From the NCBI GenBank assembly GCA_015494775.1, contig WGAP01000183.1, positions 1-8,077 of the forward strand: 8,077 bases of DNA. The letters are read 5' to 3'. How positions within the stretch are numbered: position 1 is the first letter of the stretch; the number at the start of each line of letters is the position of its first letter. Under the pieces are notes generated by a model, which ran no database searches, was not told the DNA's origin, and saw nothing but the letters and a program-made list of their open reading frames with translations. Positions 1-7,033 of the stretch are shown here, in pieces. This stretch comes from Flavobacteriales bacterium (lineage in GTDB: Bacteria; Bacteroidota; Bacteroidia; Flavobacteriales; Flavobacteriaceae). The position numbers were made by a program, and so were the translations under genes.

Positions 1-2
1 AC

Positions 3-284
3 ATTGGATTTATGACCCGCAAATACGATATGGCACGCAGTTTGCACAGCTTGTTCGAACAAAACATCGACCGTGTGGAACGACTTTTGCGTTATGCCAT
101 TCGCAATAAATACGCCCGCAATCCGCGCACTTCGGACGAAATGGCCCGTTTGCTGAACGATTGGAAATATTTCCGTTACAATACGTCCAATGTTTTGTTT
201 TCGGCCGAGCGCACCTTGTTTGCCACGGCCAATTCCATCGATTATCATACAAAACTTTTAGCTCAAAAATTGATGACCGAATGA
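3..284 (+). CDS. Helical protein, C-terminal part (5' end outside window)
   Basis: I do not recognise this protein. The frame is open to the left edge of the window (codons for I, G and F precede the first ATG at 12), so this is probably the C-terminal end of a longer gene. The visible ~93 residues are charged, amphipathic and helical, with no signal peptide or membrane segment. The piece RLLNDWKYF resembles RLLNDYVAAL near the end of the third gene and NLLLTDLVFF near the end of the second, suggesting diverged tandem copies; this is inference by eye. Its stop codon overlaps the next start as ATGA (281–284), pointing to one transcript and translational coupling. An independent 90-residue protein starting at 12 is possible but less likely, because both neighbours are complete secreted proteins of about 240–265 residues. 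Confidence 0.6.
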   Translation: MGFMTRKYDMARSLHSLFEQNIDRVERLLRYAIRNKYARNPRTSDEMARLLNDWKYFRYNTSNVLFSAERTLFATANSIDYHTKLLAQKLMTE

Positions 285-1075
285 AAACCCGTTTGGTGCT
301 GTTTGTAGGTTTGATGATGCTGCTTCCTTTGGGCGTTTCGGCCCAATACGATGCCCGTCAATTGACCGGTTTGTATCATATGACGCTTCGCTCGCGCATA
401 TTAACCGAACGTATTTTGACCGATGTGGTGTTATTGGACAATAAAATTAAACCCGCCCAATCACGCGAAAAATTATTGACCGATTTGCACGATTTTCAGG
501 ATTTAAGCGATAGAATCATCGGTCAGGTGCCAAAAAATGACCCGCAACTTCCGCATTTGTTCAAAAAGTGGAAAAACAAATCCGATCAGTGGATAGCCAC
601 GGTCAACGCGTTTGCCGAAAAAGGAAAAAATGTCAAGGATATTTTCAAATTGGTCAAATCGATTAATTCGTCCTACCAATCATTGAAAGCTCACTTGGAA
701 TTATTGTTGGGCTTTTCGCAGGAGCAATTGGACAATTTTTCACGTTTGACCGGTGTTTATATCGATACCGAACGCAGTTTTGCCGCCTATGTTCTTCAAC
801 GAAGCGACGCAAAACATGTTTATGAAAAAAATTACAAGGATGCTTCCGGCAAATGGAATTCGCCGATCAATGCGCTGCTCAAACTGCGCAAGCAAGTGGG
901 CAAGAAGGGAGAATTGCGCCGGCAAATCAATTTATTGCTTACCGATTTGGTTTTTTTTAACCAGGCCCAGGAGCGTAACTATGACCCACTGATGATTTAC
1001 GCGCCTTTTCTTAAATTTGACGCTAAATATGACCGGCTTTATGAGTTGGTCTTTAAATCGAGCCAATGGATCTAA
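281..1075 (+). CDS. Secreted helical protein of unknown function, tandem copy 2
   Basis: A 264-residue protein of unknown function. I chose the ATG at 281 because it opens a clean signal peptide: K2 and R4, a hydrophobic core at residues 5–18, and a VSA|Q cleavage site after A21. The in-frame ATG at 161 would bury this and run far into the preceding gene. The mature part is almost all predicted helix. Residues about 29–50, with LRSRILTERI, loosely resemble the N-terminal helix of the PilJ-type (type IV pili chemotaxis transducer N-terminal) sensor domain, but no transmembrane or signalling domain follows. It would therefore be a stand-alone periplasmic or surface helical bundle. It overlaps the previous gene by 4 bp and the next by 10 bp, so the three form an operon. 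The PilJ likeness is weak and only a suggestion. Confidence 0.8.
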   Translation: MKTRLVLFVGLMMLLPLGVSAQYDARQLTGLYHMTLRSRILTERILTDVVLLDNKIKPAQSREKLLTDLHDFQDLSDRIIGQVPKNDPQLPHLFKKWKNKSDQWIATVNAFAEKGKNVKDIFKLVKSINSSYQSLKAHLELLLGFSQEQLDNFSRLTGVYIDTERSFAAYVLQRSDAKHVYEKNYKDASGKWNSPINALLKLRKQVGKKGELRRQINLLLTDLVFFNQAQERNYDPLMIYAPFLKFDAKYDRLYELVFKSSQWI

Positions 1076-1791
1076 CACGATATAAAGGGTTTTGGTTGGC
1101 CTTGTTGCTTGTTTTGCCGCTACGGGCACAGCAAGCGGGCATGTCGGATGCCGAAGCGGTGGGATACATGGAAAACATGAGTCTGCATGCCATCGATGCC
1201 GCCCGTCAGTATTTCTACTATATGCAAGGCGTGGACCCTTTGGGAGCATCCCGCCGGTTGGATAACAGTTTGGCCCTTACCGAAAACGATTTGATTGCCT
1301 TGGAGCATTATGCGGTGCAACATCCCGAATATTTAAAGCAGTGGAAAAAAATTTCGGGTTATTGGTATAATATTCGAAACCGTTGTGTGCATTCGCCGGC
1401 TACCAAAACCGAACAACGGATTTTTGAACATCTCAACAATATGAAACGGCTTTTGGTCGAATGGCAAAACAAGTTGGGTCAAACGTCGGATGCCGGTCCC
1501 TTGGATGATTTACGCTATCGTACGCAGTTTGTTTCCTTGCTTTTTTTACTAAAACATAAATATCCCAAATCGATTTATCCCAAATGGTTGGATGTGGAAT
1601 TGGAGGCCTATAAAACGCTTATTCAGAATTTGCCAAAAACGCTTACTGCACGTTCGGTAAAAAATGCCGAACAGGAACGTTTCTTTCGTTTGCTCAATGA
1701 TTATGTGGCGGCCCTGACGGCATCACAACCCAATCCGCAAAAGGTTTACGAACTCTCCGAGGAAATACTACAACGTATCGACACCTATTGA
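1066..1791 (+). CDS. Secreted helical protein of unknown function, tandem copy 3
   Basis: A 241-residue protein that I cannot assign to a named family. The start at 1066 gives a signal peptide: R5 and K7, a hydrophobic core at residues 9–19, and likely cleavage after A21 before QQ, the same residue number as in the gene before it. The mature chain is helical and rich in aromatic and basic residues (for example QYFYYM at about 47–52 and GYWYNIRNR at about 99–107). No membrane helix follows the signal. The first 10 bp overlap the preceding gene. At the other end the stop codon overlaps the 3' end of the convergent DUF4270 gene by 7 bp, so no terminator fits between them. Shared signal layout, helical content and the LLND-type segment near the C-terminus suggest a tandem paralogue of its two neighbours. 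Confidence 0.8.
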   Translation: MDLTRYKGFWLALLLVLPLRAQQAGMSDAEAVGYMENMSLHAIDAARQYFYYMQGVDPLGASRRLDNSLALTENDLIALEHYAVQHPEYLKQWKKISGYWYNIRNRCVHSPATKTEQRIFEHLNNMKRLLVEWQNKLGQTSDAGPLDDLRYRTQFVSLLFLLKHKYPKSIYPKWLDVELEAYKTLIQNLPKTLTARSVKNAEQERFFRLLNDYVAALTASQPNPQKVYELSEEILQRIDTY

Positions 1792-3359
1792 TTTTCCTGC
1801 GGTTCGGTGTAATAGATGCGCAGTTCCACCGGATGGTCGGCGGCCAGGTTGCCTTTGAGCACCGTGCCGAAAGGCGTATCGGCGTCGGGGTCTTCTTTCC
1901 GGTTGATGCTACTGATAAATCCGCTCAGATCGTTGGTAATACGCACACCCAAACGCACATTGGCCGAATCCTTGCGTAAAATCTCCTTGACGGTGCGGGT
2001 GATGTTTACGTTATAATATTTCAAGTGGGTAACGGAATCTTCGTGTAGTCCGCCGTCATAGACTTTCAACATTTCCGATACATCCACCTTTTGGCCGTTT
2101 TCCAATTGCGGACTCAAATCGGTAACGGGCGTGCGGTAATCATACTTGTAGAGGAATAATGTTTTGGGATGCTGGGCATCCGGCACGTCGTTCATTTCGG
2201 TTTCGTCCACATAAAACCGGAGATTGGCTTGGTTGATAATCCAATTATTGGTGCGTAGTTGATACAATTCCTGCGGGTCGAAAAGACGGAGCATGCCCAT
2301 ACTTCCCGCATCGCCTTTGAGGTAAACCTTCTCTTGCCCGGTTTGCGGGTCGGCCGAGGTGATGGCTTGTTCCACGCCGGGGTAAAAATGGTTGCGGTAA
2401 ACATTAACCTTTATCCGTCCCGTTAAAAGAATTTTTTCGTAGCCGTGATCCATATAATCATCCGAAGGGTCGTCGGGAGTACCGTTTTTATTGATAAAAC
2501 TGTATCGATAGGCCAGCAGCAAATACACTTTGCTTCCGTCCAACAGCATCATTCCGCCGGAAGTGCCGTCGGCTTCGGCATGGATATATAATCCGCGGAA
2601 ATAGGTTTGGAATAAATTATTATCGGTAATCAACGGTTGGCCGGCTTTGTCAAAAATTTTTTGACGGAAAAAAGTAGTATCCAAATTGATATGAAATTGC
2701 GGCCCGATGGTATCTTTTCGCAACCCCGTTTTTATTTCTTCGGGAAGTTCCAAATCGTCAAAAGCGGTATTGAGAGGAATGGTATCCACAAAAAAAGCAA
2801 GGTCGGGAACAAAATGATTGTTTTGATACAACAAATCCGTGTTATGTTGCATAAAATTAAAATCGGAATAATAAGAACGGCTGCGGATGAAACCCGAGTT
2901 GGGGTCATAGGGAAAAAGGTAATAATTGTTGTAGTAGGCCGATAATTTTATGGGGCCGCTGCCGAAAACGCTATCCACCTTGTAAACCGGCGTGTCGTCG
3001 GTGCTTTGGTCTTCGTCTTTTTTCGAGAAAAACGGAATACGCAATTGCACGAAAAGGATGGAATCGGCGTTGAGAAAATTCTCGCTGGCAAATCCTTCGG
3101 AATTGTTGAAAGTAATTTTCAAATCCGCTTCGGTGGTTCCGTAGGCCGGATGTTTGTAAACACCAATGGCTACCAACGATTGACCTTCGGCCTTGACGCG
3201 TGCTACGGGATTGCTGTAAAATTTCACATGAGGCGCCGAATACATTTCGAACCTATAAAAAGACGGGTTGGTTAAATCGGCACCAACCTCGCTGAATTCT
3301 TTTTTGCAAGCGGCCAACATCAGGGCGGCCGTCAGGAAAAACAGGATGCGTTTAATCAT
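1785..3359 (-). CDS. DUF4270 family lipoprotein
   Basis: A 524-residue predicted lipoprotein. The N-terminus has K3 and R4, a hydrophobic run, and a lipobox L15-A16-A17-C18 followed by KKEFSEVGADL, the usual opening of the Bacteroidota DUF4270 family. C18 would be lipidated and the protein anchored in a membrane, probably the outer one. The rest is beta-rich, with many aromatic residues, Asp/Asn-rich turns and a C-terminal strand (VELRIYYTE), consistent with a surface or periplasmic beta-sandwich-like protein. Its biochemical role is not known. Its start overlaps the stop of the upstream GT5-like gene by 8 bp, so the two are likely translationally coupled, and the pairing itself recurs in this phylum. 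The 3' end overlaps the convergent + strand gene by 7 bp. The family call rests on recognition of the N-terminus, length and neighbour. Confidence 0.85.
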   Translation of the reverse strand: MIKRILFFLTAALMLAACKKEFSEVGADLTNPSFYRFEMYSAPHVKFYSNPVARVKAEGQSLVAIGVYKHPAYGTTEADLKITFNNSEGFASENFLNADSILFVQLRIPFFSKKDEDQSTDDTPVYKVDSVFGSGPIKLSAYYNNYYLFPYDPNSGFIRSRSYYSDFNFMQHNTDLLYQNNHFVPDLAFFVDTIPLNTAFDDLELPEEIKTGLRKDTIGPQFHINLDTTFFRQKIFDKAGQPLITDNNLFQTYFRGLYIHAEADGTSGGMMLLDGSKVYLLLAYRYSFINKNGTPDDPSDDYMDHGYEKILLTGRIKVNVYRNHFYPGVEQAITSADPQTGQEKVYLKGDAGSMGMLRLFDPQELYQLRTNNWIINQANLRFYVDETEMNDVPDAQHPKTLFLYKYDYRTPVTDLSPQLENGQKVDVSEMLKVYDGGLHEDSVTHLKYYNVNITRTVKEILRKDSANVRLGVRITNDLSGFISSINRKEDPDADTPFGTVLKGNLAADHPVELRIYYTEPQENQ

Positions 3360-4182
3360 TGTGTCCCAGGGTTTGGAATTGTTTCATAATCTCGCCAAAG
3401 ATACGCGGATTTTCATTAAGCATGCTCAGGTTTATCTTGCCTTTAAGCTGGGTTCCGCTATCGTAGATTTGCTTCAAATCGGATTCCAAATCCTCTTCGC
3501 CGTTAATCAGCAAATCGGCGTATTGCGAAGCACCCCTGAAAAGGTTAATCCGTTCGGAAGGCAAATAGTATTGGTATTCTTCGGGCAAAATATCGTCGAA
3601 AACAAATTTTTTCTCGGGGTCAACGGGTAATTCTCCTTTGTAGGGTTCGTCGTTCACTAAAATGTGAATGGTTTCGGTGTTCGAGAGCAAGGGTTCGTCC
3701 TTGTAATAAGTTTTCAAATACAAAGGCAAAAACGAAGTAAACCAACCCAAATTGATGATGTAATCGGCATTCCAATTGAGTTTTTTGGCCGTTTCCACGG
3801 TGCTTTTGGCAAAAAAGAGCATAAAATCGGTCAGGTCGGGGCGTAAATTTCCGTTTTCGTCCTTCCAAATCATTTTTCCGTGAAAATTTTCCAAGCTATC
3901 GATAAAATAAACCTGCATACGCTCCTTGGGGATGGACGAAACCTTGATGGTCAGGGGAATATCCTCGTCGTCCACCACAATATTGACGCCCGATAGCCGG
4001 ATGACTTCGTGCAATTGTAATTTACGCTCGTTGATAACGCCGAATTTGGGCATAAACATACGCACCTGGGCACCTGCCAAATGCAAACTTTTGGCCAAAC
4101 GGAAGGCCAATTCCATATACGGATAATTATCAAGATAAGGAACAAAGCCCGTGGATGCAATAAGAAATCTGCGATCCTTCAT
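3352..4182 (-). CDS. Glycogen/starch synthase-like protein (GT5 N-terminal half), probably non-catalytic
   Basis: A 276-residue protein resembling only the N-terminal Rossmann half of GT5 glycogen synthases, which are normally near 480 residues. Residues 6–49 follow the GT5 opening (strand, helix, then GAQVRMFMPKFGVI, like the family's GHEVRVVLPKY). Residues around 140–160 (IINLGWFTSFLPLYLK) match the place where GT5 enzymes carry a DWHTA-type motif, and NDEPYKG matches HNxxYQG. The K-x-G-G-L nucleotide-sugar motif is absent (DNYPYMELA occupies that site), both histidines are replaced, and the C-terminal half is missing. I infer that it does not make glycogen. Databases often label such short proteins glycogen synthase. 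It has its own promoter at 4204–4234, a short leader and an AT-rich start region. It is coupled to the DUF4270 lipoprotein gene, so a joint cell-envelope role is plausible but unproven. Confidence 0.85.
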   Translation of the reverse strand: MKDRRFLIASTGFVPYLDNYPYMELAFRLAKSLHLAGAQVRMFMPKFGVINERKLQLHEVIRLSGVNIVVDDEDIPLTIKVSSIPKERMQVYFIDSLENFHGKMIWKDENGNLRPDLTDFMLFFAKSTVETAKKLNWNADYIINLGWFTSFLPLYLKTYYKDEPLLSNTETIHILVNDEPYKGELPVDPEKKFVFDDILPEEYQYYLPSERINLFRGASQYADLLINGEEDLESDLKQIYDSGTQLKGKINLSMLNENPRIFGEIMKQFQTLGHND

Positions 4183-4203
4183 GGATTAGGATTATTTAAT
4201 ATA

Positions 4204-4234
4204 CAAAGTTACGAAAAATAGCCCGAACAGGCAA
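4204..4234 (-). promoter_or_regulatory. Bacteroidota-type promoter for the GT5-like/DUF4270 operon
   Basis: Read on the − strand, TAACTTTG (4211 to 4204) is an exact match to the −7 element TAnnTTTG of the Bacteroidota primary sigma factor. A TTG (4234 to 4232) lies exactly 20 nt upstream, the usual spacing for the −33 element. Transcription would start near 4197, leaving a leader of about 15 nt before the ATG at 4182. This is seen directly; activity is inferred. Confidence 0.65.
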
Positions 4235-4287
4235 TTTTTCAATGTCCGGGGGTTTTGATTGAACAAACGTCAACCTGCGGAGGATTA

Positions 4288-5058
4288 TTATCCGTCGATG
4301 GGAAAAATATCCAAAGCATTGTGGGTGGTGATGCAAGCTATTTCCCCGGGCGTGGTGCCGTAGATTTCCGCCAATTTGGCTACAATGTATTTCAGGTAGG
4401 CCGGTTCGTTTCGTTGGCCGCGGAAAGGTGTGGGCGTTAGCCAAGGCGCATCGGTTTCCACCACGATCCGGTCCATGGGAATTTTTTCCAAAAAACGGTC
4501 GATTTTTCCGTTTTTGAAGGTTACCACGCCGCCTATGCCCAGCCACATATTCAGGTCGATGGCTTGGCGGGCTTGTTCGTAGGAGCCCGTAAAGCAATGA
4601 AAAACGCCACGCAGCCGGCCGTCTTGTTCCTCGCCCACAATACGTAGCACCGGTTCGAAGGCCTCGCGGATGTGAATGCTCACCGGCAGGTTGCTTTCCT
4701 TGGCCCAACGAAGTTGGGTGCGGAAAACCTCTTCCTGTTCACGCGCAAAACTTTTGTCCCAATACAAGTCGATACCGATTTCGCCGATGCCGTAATATTG
4801 ATTCTCGGACAAGCTCCGTTCCACGACGGACAGGCGTTGTTTCCAATGCTCGTCCACCGATGTGGGATGCAAACCCATCAGCGGAAACATCAGGTCGGGA
4901 TATTCCTCCACCGTTGCCCGTAACCGGTCGATGCTTTTATCGTCGATGTTGGGCAGGATGAATTTTTCCACATCCTCGTCCAGCGCACGGCGGATTACCC
5001 GGTCGCGGTCGGCATCGAATTGTTCCACAAACAAATGCGTATGCGTGTCGATGATCAT
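4288..5058 (-). CDS. tatD: TatD family metal-dependent DNase/hydrolase
   Basis: A 256-residue TIM-barrel metallohydrolase of the TatD family (YcfH-like), the normal length. TatD proteins are metal-dependent nucleases, with 3'-5' exonuclease activity in E. coli TatD, and act in the cytoplasm. All signature elements are present in order: D4-T-H6-T-H8 at the start of strand 1, GLHP (H64), GEIGID (E93), SIHI (H129), FHCFTGS (H154) and ETDAPWL (D203), then RNEP at 216–219. These supply the two-metal site. The ATG at 5058 is preferred because the barrel motif begins at residue 4; the frame stays open upstream for 173 more codons, but only inside tsaB. It overlaps the tsaB stop as ATGA (5055–5058), so it is the last gene of the folK–tsaB–tatD operon. 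No strong terminator is visible downstream. Confidence 0.95.
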   Translation of the reverse strand: MIIDTHTHLFVEQFDADRDRVIRRALDEDVEKFILPNIDDKSIDRLRATVEEYPDLMFPLMGLHPTSVDEHWKQRLSVVERSLSENQYYGIGEIGIDLYWDKSFAREQEEVFRTQLRWAKESNLPVSIHIREAFEPVLRIVGEEQDGRLRGVFHCFTGSYEQARQAIDLNMWLGIGGVVTFKNGKIDRFLEKIPMDRIVVETDAPWLTPTPFRGQRNEPAYLKYIVAKLAEIYGTTPGEIACITTHNALDIFPIDG

Positions 5059-5738
5059 AGCAGGGGCTTTTTCTTGCGCGTAACGATGAATTCTTTCAGG
5101 TAAAAGGGCTCGAAGTATGCCGTGTCGGCAAAATCTTTTTCCCGGAATTTTTTGTAGGCCGGCTCCACCATCCACCGGGCCGAAGGGTAAATCACTTCGG
5201 TAAAAACGGCCTGCGGATGACGGACGACTTGCCGGGTTTTTTCCAGGGCATCGCCGGCGAAATATATGGGCCCGCGTTCCAAGCGGTCGGAAAAACTTTT
5301 TTCGTCCAAAATCAGGGCTTCCACCGCTGTAAGCGGCCGGTAATTTAGGTCGTAAACAGCCGTATAAACTTCCATCCGGCGGGCATCGATCAGCGGAACA
5401 ATCACGCCCCGCTTTGCTTGCACGCCGCGGGCAATAATTTCGAGCGTAGGCACCGTTATGAGTGGAATGTTCAAGGTGTAGGCCAAGCCCTTGGCTGCCG
5501 AAACGCCTATGCGCAGGCCCGTGTAGGAGCCGGGCCCTTCGCTCACGGCCACCGCGGCCAAGTCGCGCAAATCCCAACGGTTGCGTCGCAGGATTTCGTC
5601 GATAAAAACGTGCAAAGTTTCGGCATGCGAATATTGCGGCGTGGCCTGTTCTTTCAAATCCACAAGCCGGCCGTCTTCGGCCAGGGCCACCGAGCAGTTT
5701 TTGGTGGCCGTTTCCAAATGTAAAATTTTGGAGCTCAC
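5055..5738 (-). CDS. tsaB: tRNA threonylcarbamoyladenosine biosynthesis protein TsaB
   Basis: A 227-residue ASKHA-fold protein, the usual TsaB length. TsaB is the partner that, with TsaD and TsaE, transfers the threonylcarbamoyl group made by TsaC to A37 of ANN-decoding tRNAs. Diagnostic features are ILHLETATKNCSVAL at 5–19, the signature SEGPGSYTGLR at 66–76 followed by IGVSAAKGLA, and PLIDARRMEVYTAVYD at 115–130. It lacks the HxxxH metal motif of TsaD, as expected for the inactive paralogue. The start is a GTG at 5738–5736, overlapping the TGA of the upstream fusion gene as GTGA; the GTG and the 4-bp overlap agree, so I take this as the real start. The stop overlaps the tatD ATG in the same manner. 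It is transcribed from the folK promoter with no gap in which to place its own. Confidence 0.95.
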   Translation of the reverse strand: MSSKILHLETATKNCSVALAEDGRLVDLKEQATPQYSHAETLHVFIDEILRRNRWDLRDLAAVAVSEGPGSYTGLRIGVSAAKGLAYTLNIPLITVPTLEIIARGVQAKRGVIVPLIDARRMEVYTAVYDLNYRPLTAVEALILDEKSFSDRLERGPIYFAGDALEKTRQVVRHPQAVFTEVIYPSARWMVEPAYKKFREKDFADTAYFEPFYLKEFIVTRKKKPLL

Positions 5739-6895
5739 GGCGCGATTTTTTGTTGGCTCATCCGCTTGTCCGGTTGCCGGTGTTGCAAAATGATTTGTAC
5801 GATTTCGCGGTATTTTTCGGGATGACGGACAAAGTCCACGCCCGTAACGTCCAATATCAGCACGGGCATATCGGTTTGTTCCTGCATAAACTGCATGTAG
5901 GCCTTATGAACGTCTGACAGGTATTTGGCCGTGATGTTTTTTTCGTATTCGCGTCCGCGCCGGGCGATGTTTTCCAAAAGGTTTTCGGGCGTGCGATACA
6001 GGTAAACATACAGGTCGGGTTTGCGCAGGTCGCGATACATGAAGTTAAAGATTTTGCGGTAGAGCGCATATTCGTCGTCGGTGAGTGTAACACCGGCAAA
6101 AATCAAGGATTTGATGATGAAATAATCCGAAATCAAACCGTCCGAAAAAAGCTCGGGTTTGGACAATTCGTCGGTCAGTTGTTGGTAGCGGTCGGCCAGG
6201 AACGACATTTCCAGCGGAAAGGCGTATCGTTCGGGCTCGGCGTAGAATTTGGGCAGGAACGGGTTTTCTTCGAAGCGTTCCAGGATGAGTTTGCCGTTAA
6301 AATCGCGGCTCATCATACGGGCCAAGGTGGTTTTCCCCGCCCCGATGTTGCCTTCGATGGTCAGGAACGAAAAAGGAAATTTACCGAAATCGTCGTCCAA
6401 GCGTTCCACGCCGTTGCGGTCGTCGGTTTCGGCCACGAGTTCCGCCACGCTTTTGCCCCATCCTGGCACACGAAAATCGGGTGCCAGTTCGGCCCAGGGC
6501 ACCAACACAAAACGGCGCCGTGCCAGGTGCGGATGCGGAATTTGCAAATCGTCGCGTTCAATGACCAAATGGTCGTAGGTCAGGATGTCGATGTCCAAAG
6601 GGCGGTCGCCATAGCCGGTGCGGTTTTCGTTTTCGGGTTCACGTCCGGCTTCGGTTTCCAGGTTTTTGACGGCGGCCAAAAGCGCTTCGGGTTCCAGTGC
6701 GGTTTCCACCAGCACCACCATATTGTAAAATTCGGCCCCGTCGAACCCCCAGGCCTGCGTGCGGTAAACGGACGAACGGGCCAGGACGTTGGCAAACGCT
6801 TCCATATCTTTCAAGGCCTTTTCCAGCAGGGCGCGCCTGTCGCCCGTGTTGGAACCCAAAGAAAGGTATGCCCGGTGCAAGGTTTCGTCCGCCAT
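5735..6895 (-). CDS. folK: Bifunctional HPPK (FolK) – deoxynucleoside kinase fusion
   Basis: A 386-residue two-domain enzyme. Residues 1–~160 are 6-hydroxymethyl-7,8-dihydropterin pyrophosphokinase, which transfers pyrophosphate from ATP in folate synthesis: LSLGSNTGDR (11–20), SSVYRTQAWGF (41–51), the metal-binding RPLDIDIL (98–105) and IPHPHLARRRFVL (119–131). Residues ~175–378 are a deoxynucleoside kinase of the dGK/dAK type: P-loop GNIGAGKTT (182–190), LERFEENPFL (205–214), SDYFIIKSLIFA (256–267) and the arginine-rich lid ARRGREYEK (311–319). Single-domain FolK is about 160 residues and dNK about 210, so both halves look complete and the active-site motifs are intact. Such fusions are known in Bacteroidota. 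The gene leads the folK–tsaB–tatD operon, with a candidate −7 element at 6921–6928. The nucleoside preference of the kinase half cannot be read with confidence from sequence. Confidence 0.95.
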   Translation of the reverse strand: MADETLHRAYLSLGSNTGDRRALLEKALKDMEAFANVLARSSVYRTQAWGFDGAEFYNMVVLVETALEPEALLAAVKNLETEAGREPENENRTGYGDRPLDIDILTYDHLVIERDDLQIPHPHLARRRFVLVPWAELAPDFRVPGWGKSVAELVAETDDRNGVERLDDDFGKFPFSFLTIEGNIGAGKTTLARMMSRDFNGKLILERFEENPFLPKFYAEPERYAFPLEMSFLADRYQQLTDELSKPELFSDGLISDYFIIKSLIFAGVTLTDDEYALYRKIFNFMYRDLRKPDLYVYLYRTPENLLENIARRGREYEKNITAKYLSDVHKAYMQFMQEQTDMPVLILDVTGVDFVRHPEKYREIVQIILQHRQPDKRMSQQKIAP

Positions 6896-6920
6896 AAATT
6901 TGCTTGCTTCGTTTCAAGAG

Positions 6921-6928
6921 CAAAGATG
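6921..6928 (-). promoter_or_regulatory. Candidate −7 element for the folK–tsaB–tatD operon
   Basis: On the − strand CATCTTTG matches the Bacteroidota −7 consensus TAnnTTTG except for its first base. It lies about 25 nt upstream of the ATG at 6895, giving a leader of roughly 18–20 nt. No clear TTG −33 element sits at the expected distance, so the site may be weak or activator dependent. The spacer is occupied by an imperfect palindrome (6935–6954). Confidence 0.45.
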
Positions 6929-6934
6929 CGAAAA

Positions 6935-6954
6935 ATTCCGTCATTTGTCGGAAT
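6935..6954. promoter_or_regulatory. Imperfect palindrome in the folK/histone intergenic region (possible operator)
   Basis: Arms ATTCCG (6935–6940) and CGGAAT (6949–6954) are perfect inverted repeats. Inside them, CA and TG also pair around a central TT, leaving a single T/T mismatch step in each half, so the 20-bp site is symmetric over 9-nt arms with one mismatch. It lies directly upstream of the predicted folK −7 element, where a bound dimeric regulator would affect that promoter, and about 80 bp before the divergent histone gene. Function is inferred from position and symmetry only. Confidence 0.35.
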
Positions 6955-6965
6955 GTAATCGGTCA

Positions 6966-7000
6966 TTTTGGCATAAAAGAACCTGTGGGCACCATTGTTG
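6966..7000 (+). promoter_or_regulatory. Weak candidate promoter for the DUF1931 gene
   Basis: TTTTG (6966–6970) is followed after 22 nt by CATTGTTG (6993–7000), which agrees with TAnnTTTG at four of the six fixed positions. A start of transcription near 7006 would leave an A-rich leader of about 28 nt before the ATG at 7034. The match is poor and the spacing slightly long, so this is only the best candidate in the 138-bp divergent gap. Confidence 0.25.
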
Positions 7001-7033
7001 CGTTAGCAAATGCCGAACCAAAAAACAAAAAAC

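Noticed and set aside
161..280. Longer N-terminus for the second gene, starting at ATG 161
   Set aside because: It would overlap the first gene by 124 bp and bury the obvious signal peptide that starts at 281.
4221..4232. Hairpin GCCTGTTCGGGC on the − strand as terminator of the tatD operon
   Set aside because: The stem is only about four pairs and it lies within the spacer of the downstream promoter; too weak to call a terminator.
5059..5577. N-terminal extension of TatD by 173 residues
   Set aside because: The extension lies in the tsaB reading region, looks like out-of-frame Arg/Gly-rich sequence, and the TatD barrel begins at the DTHTH motif four residues after the ATG at 5058.
6179..6958. 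259-residue open frame on the + strand opposite folK–dNK
   Set aside because: Its composition (many Gly, Phe, His, Gln) is typical of an antisense shadow, and the opposite strand has full HPPK and kinase motifs.
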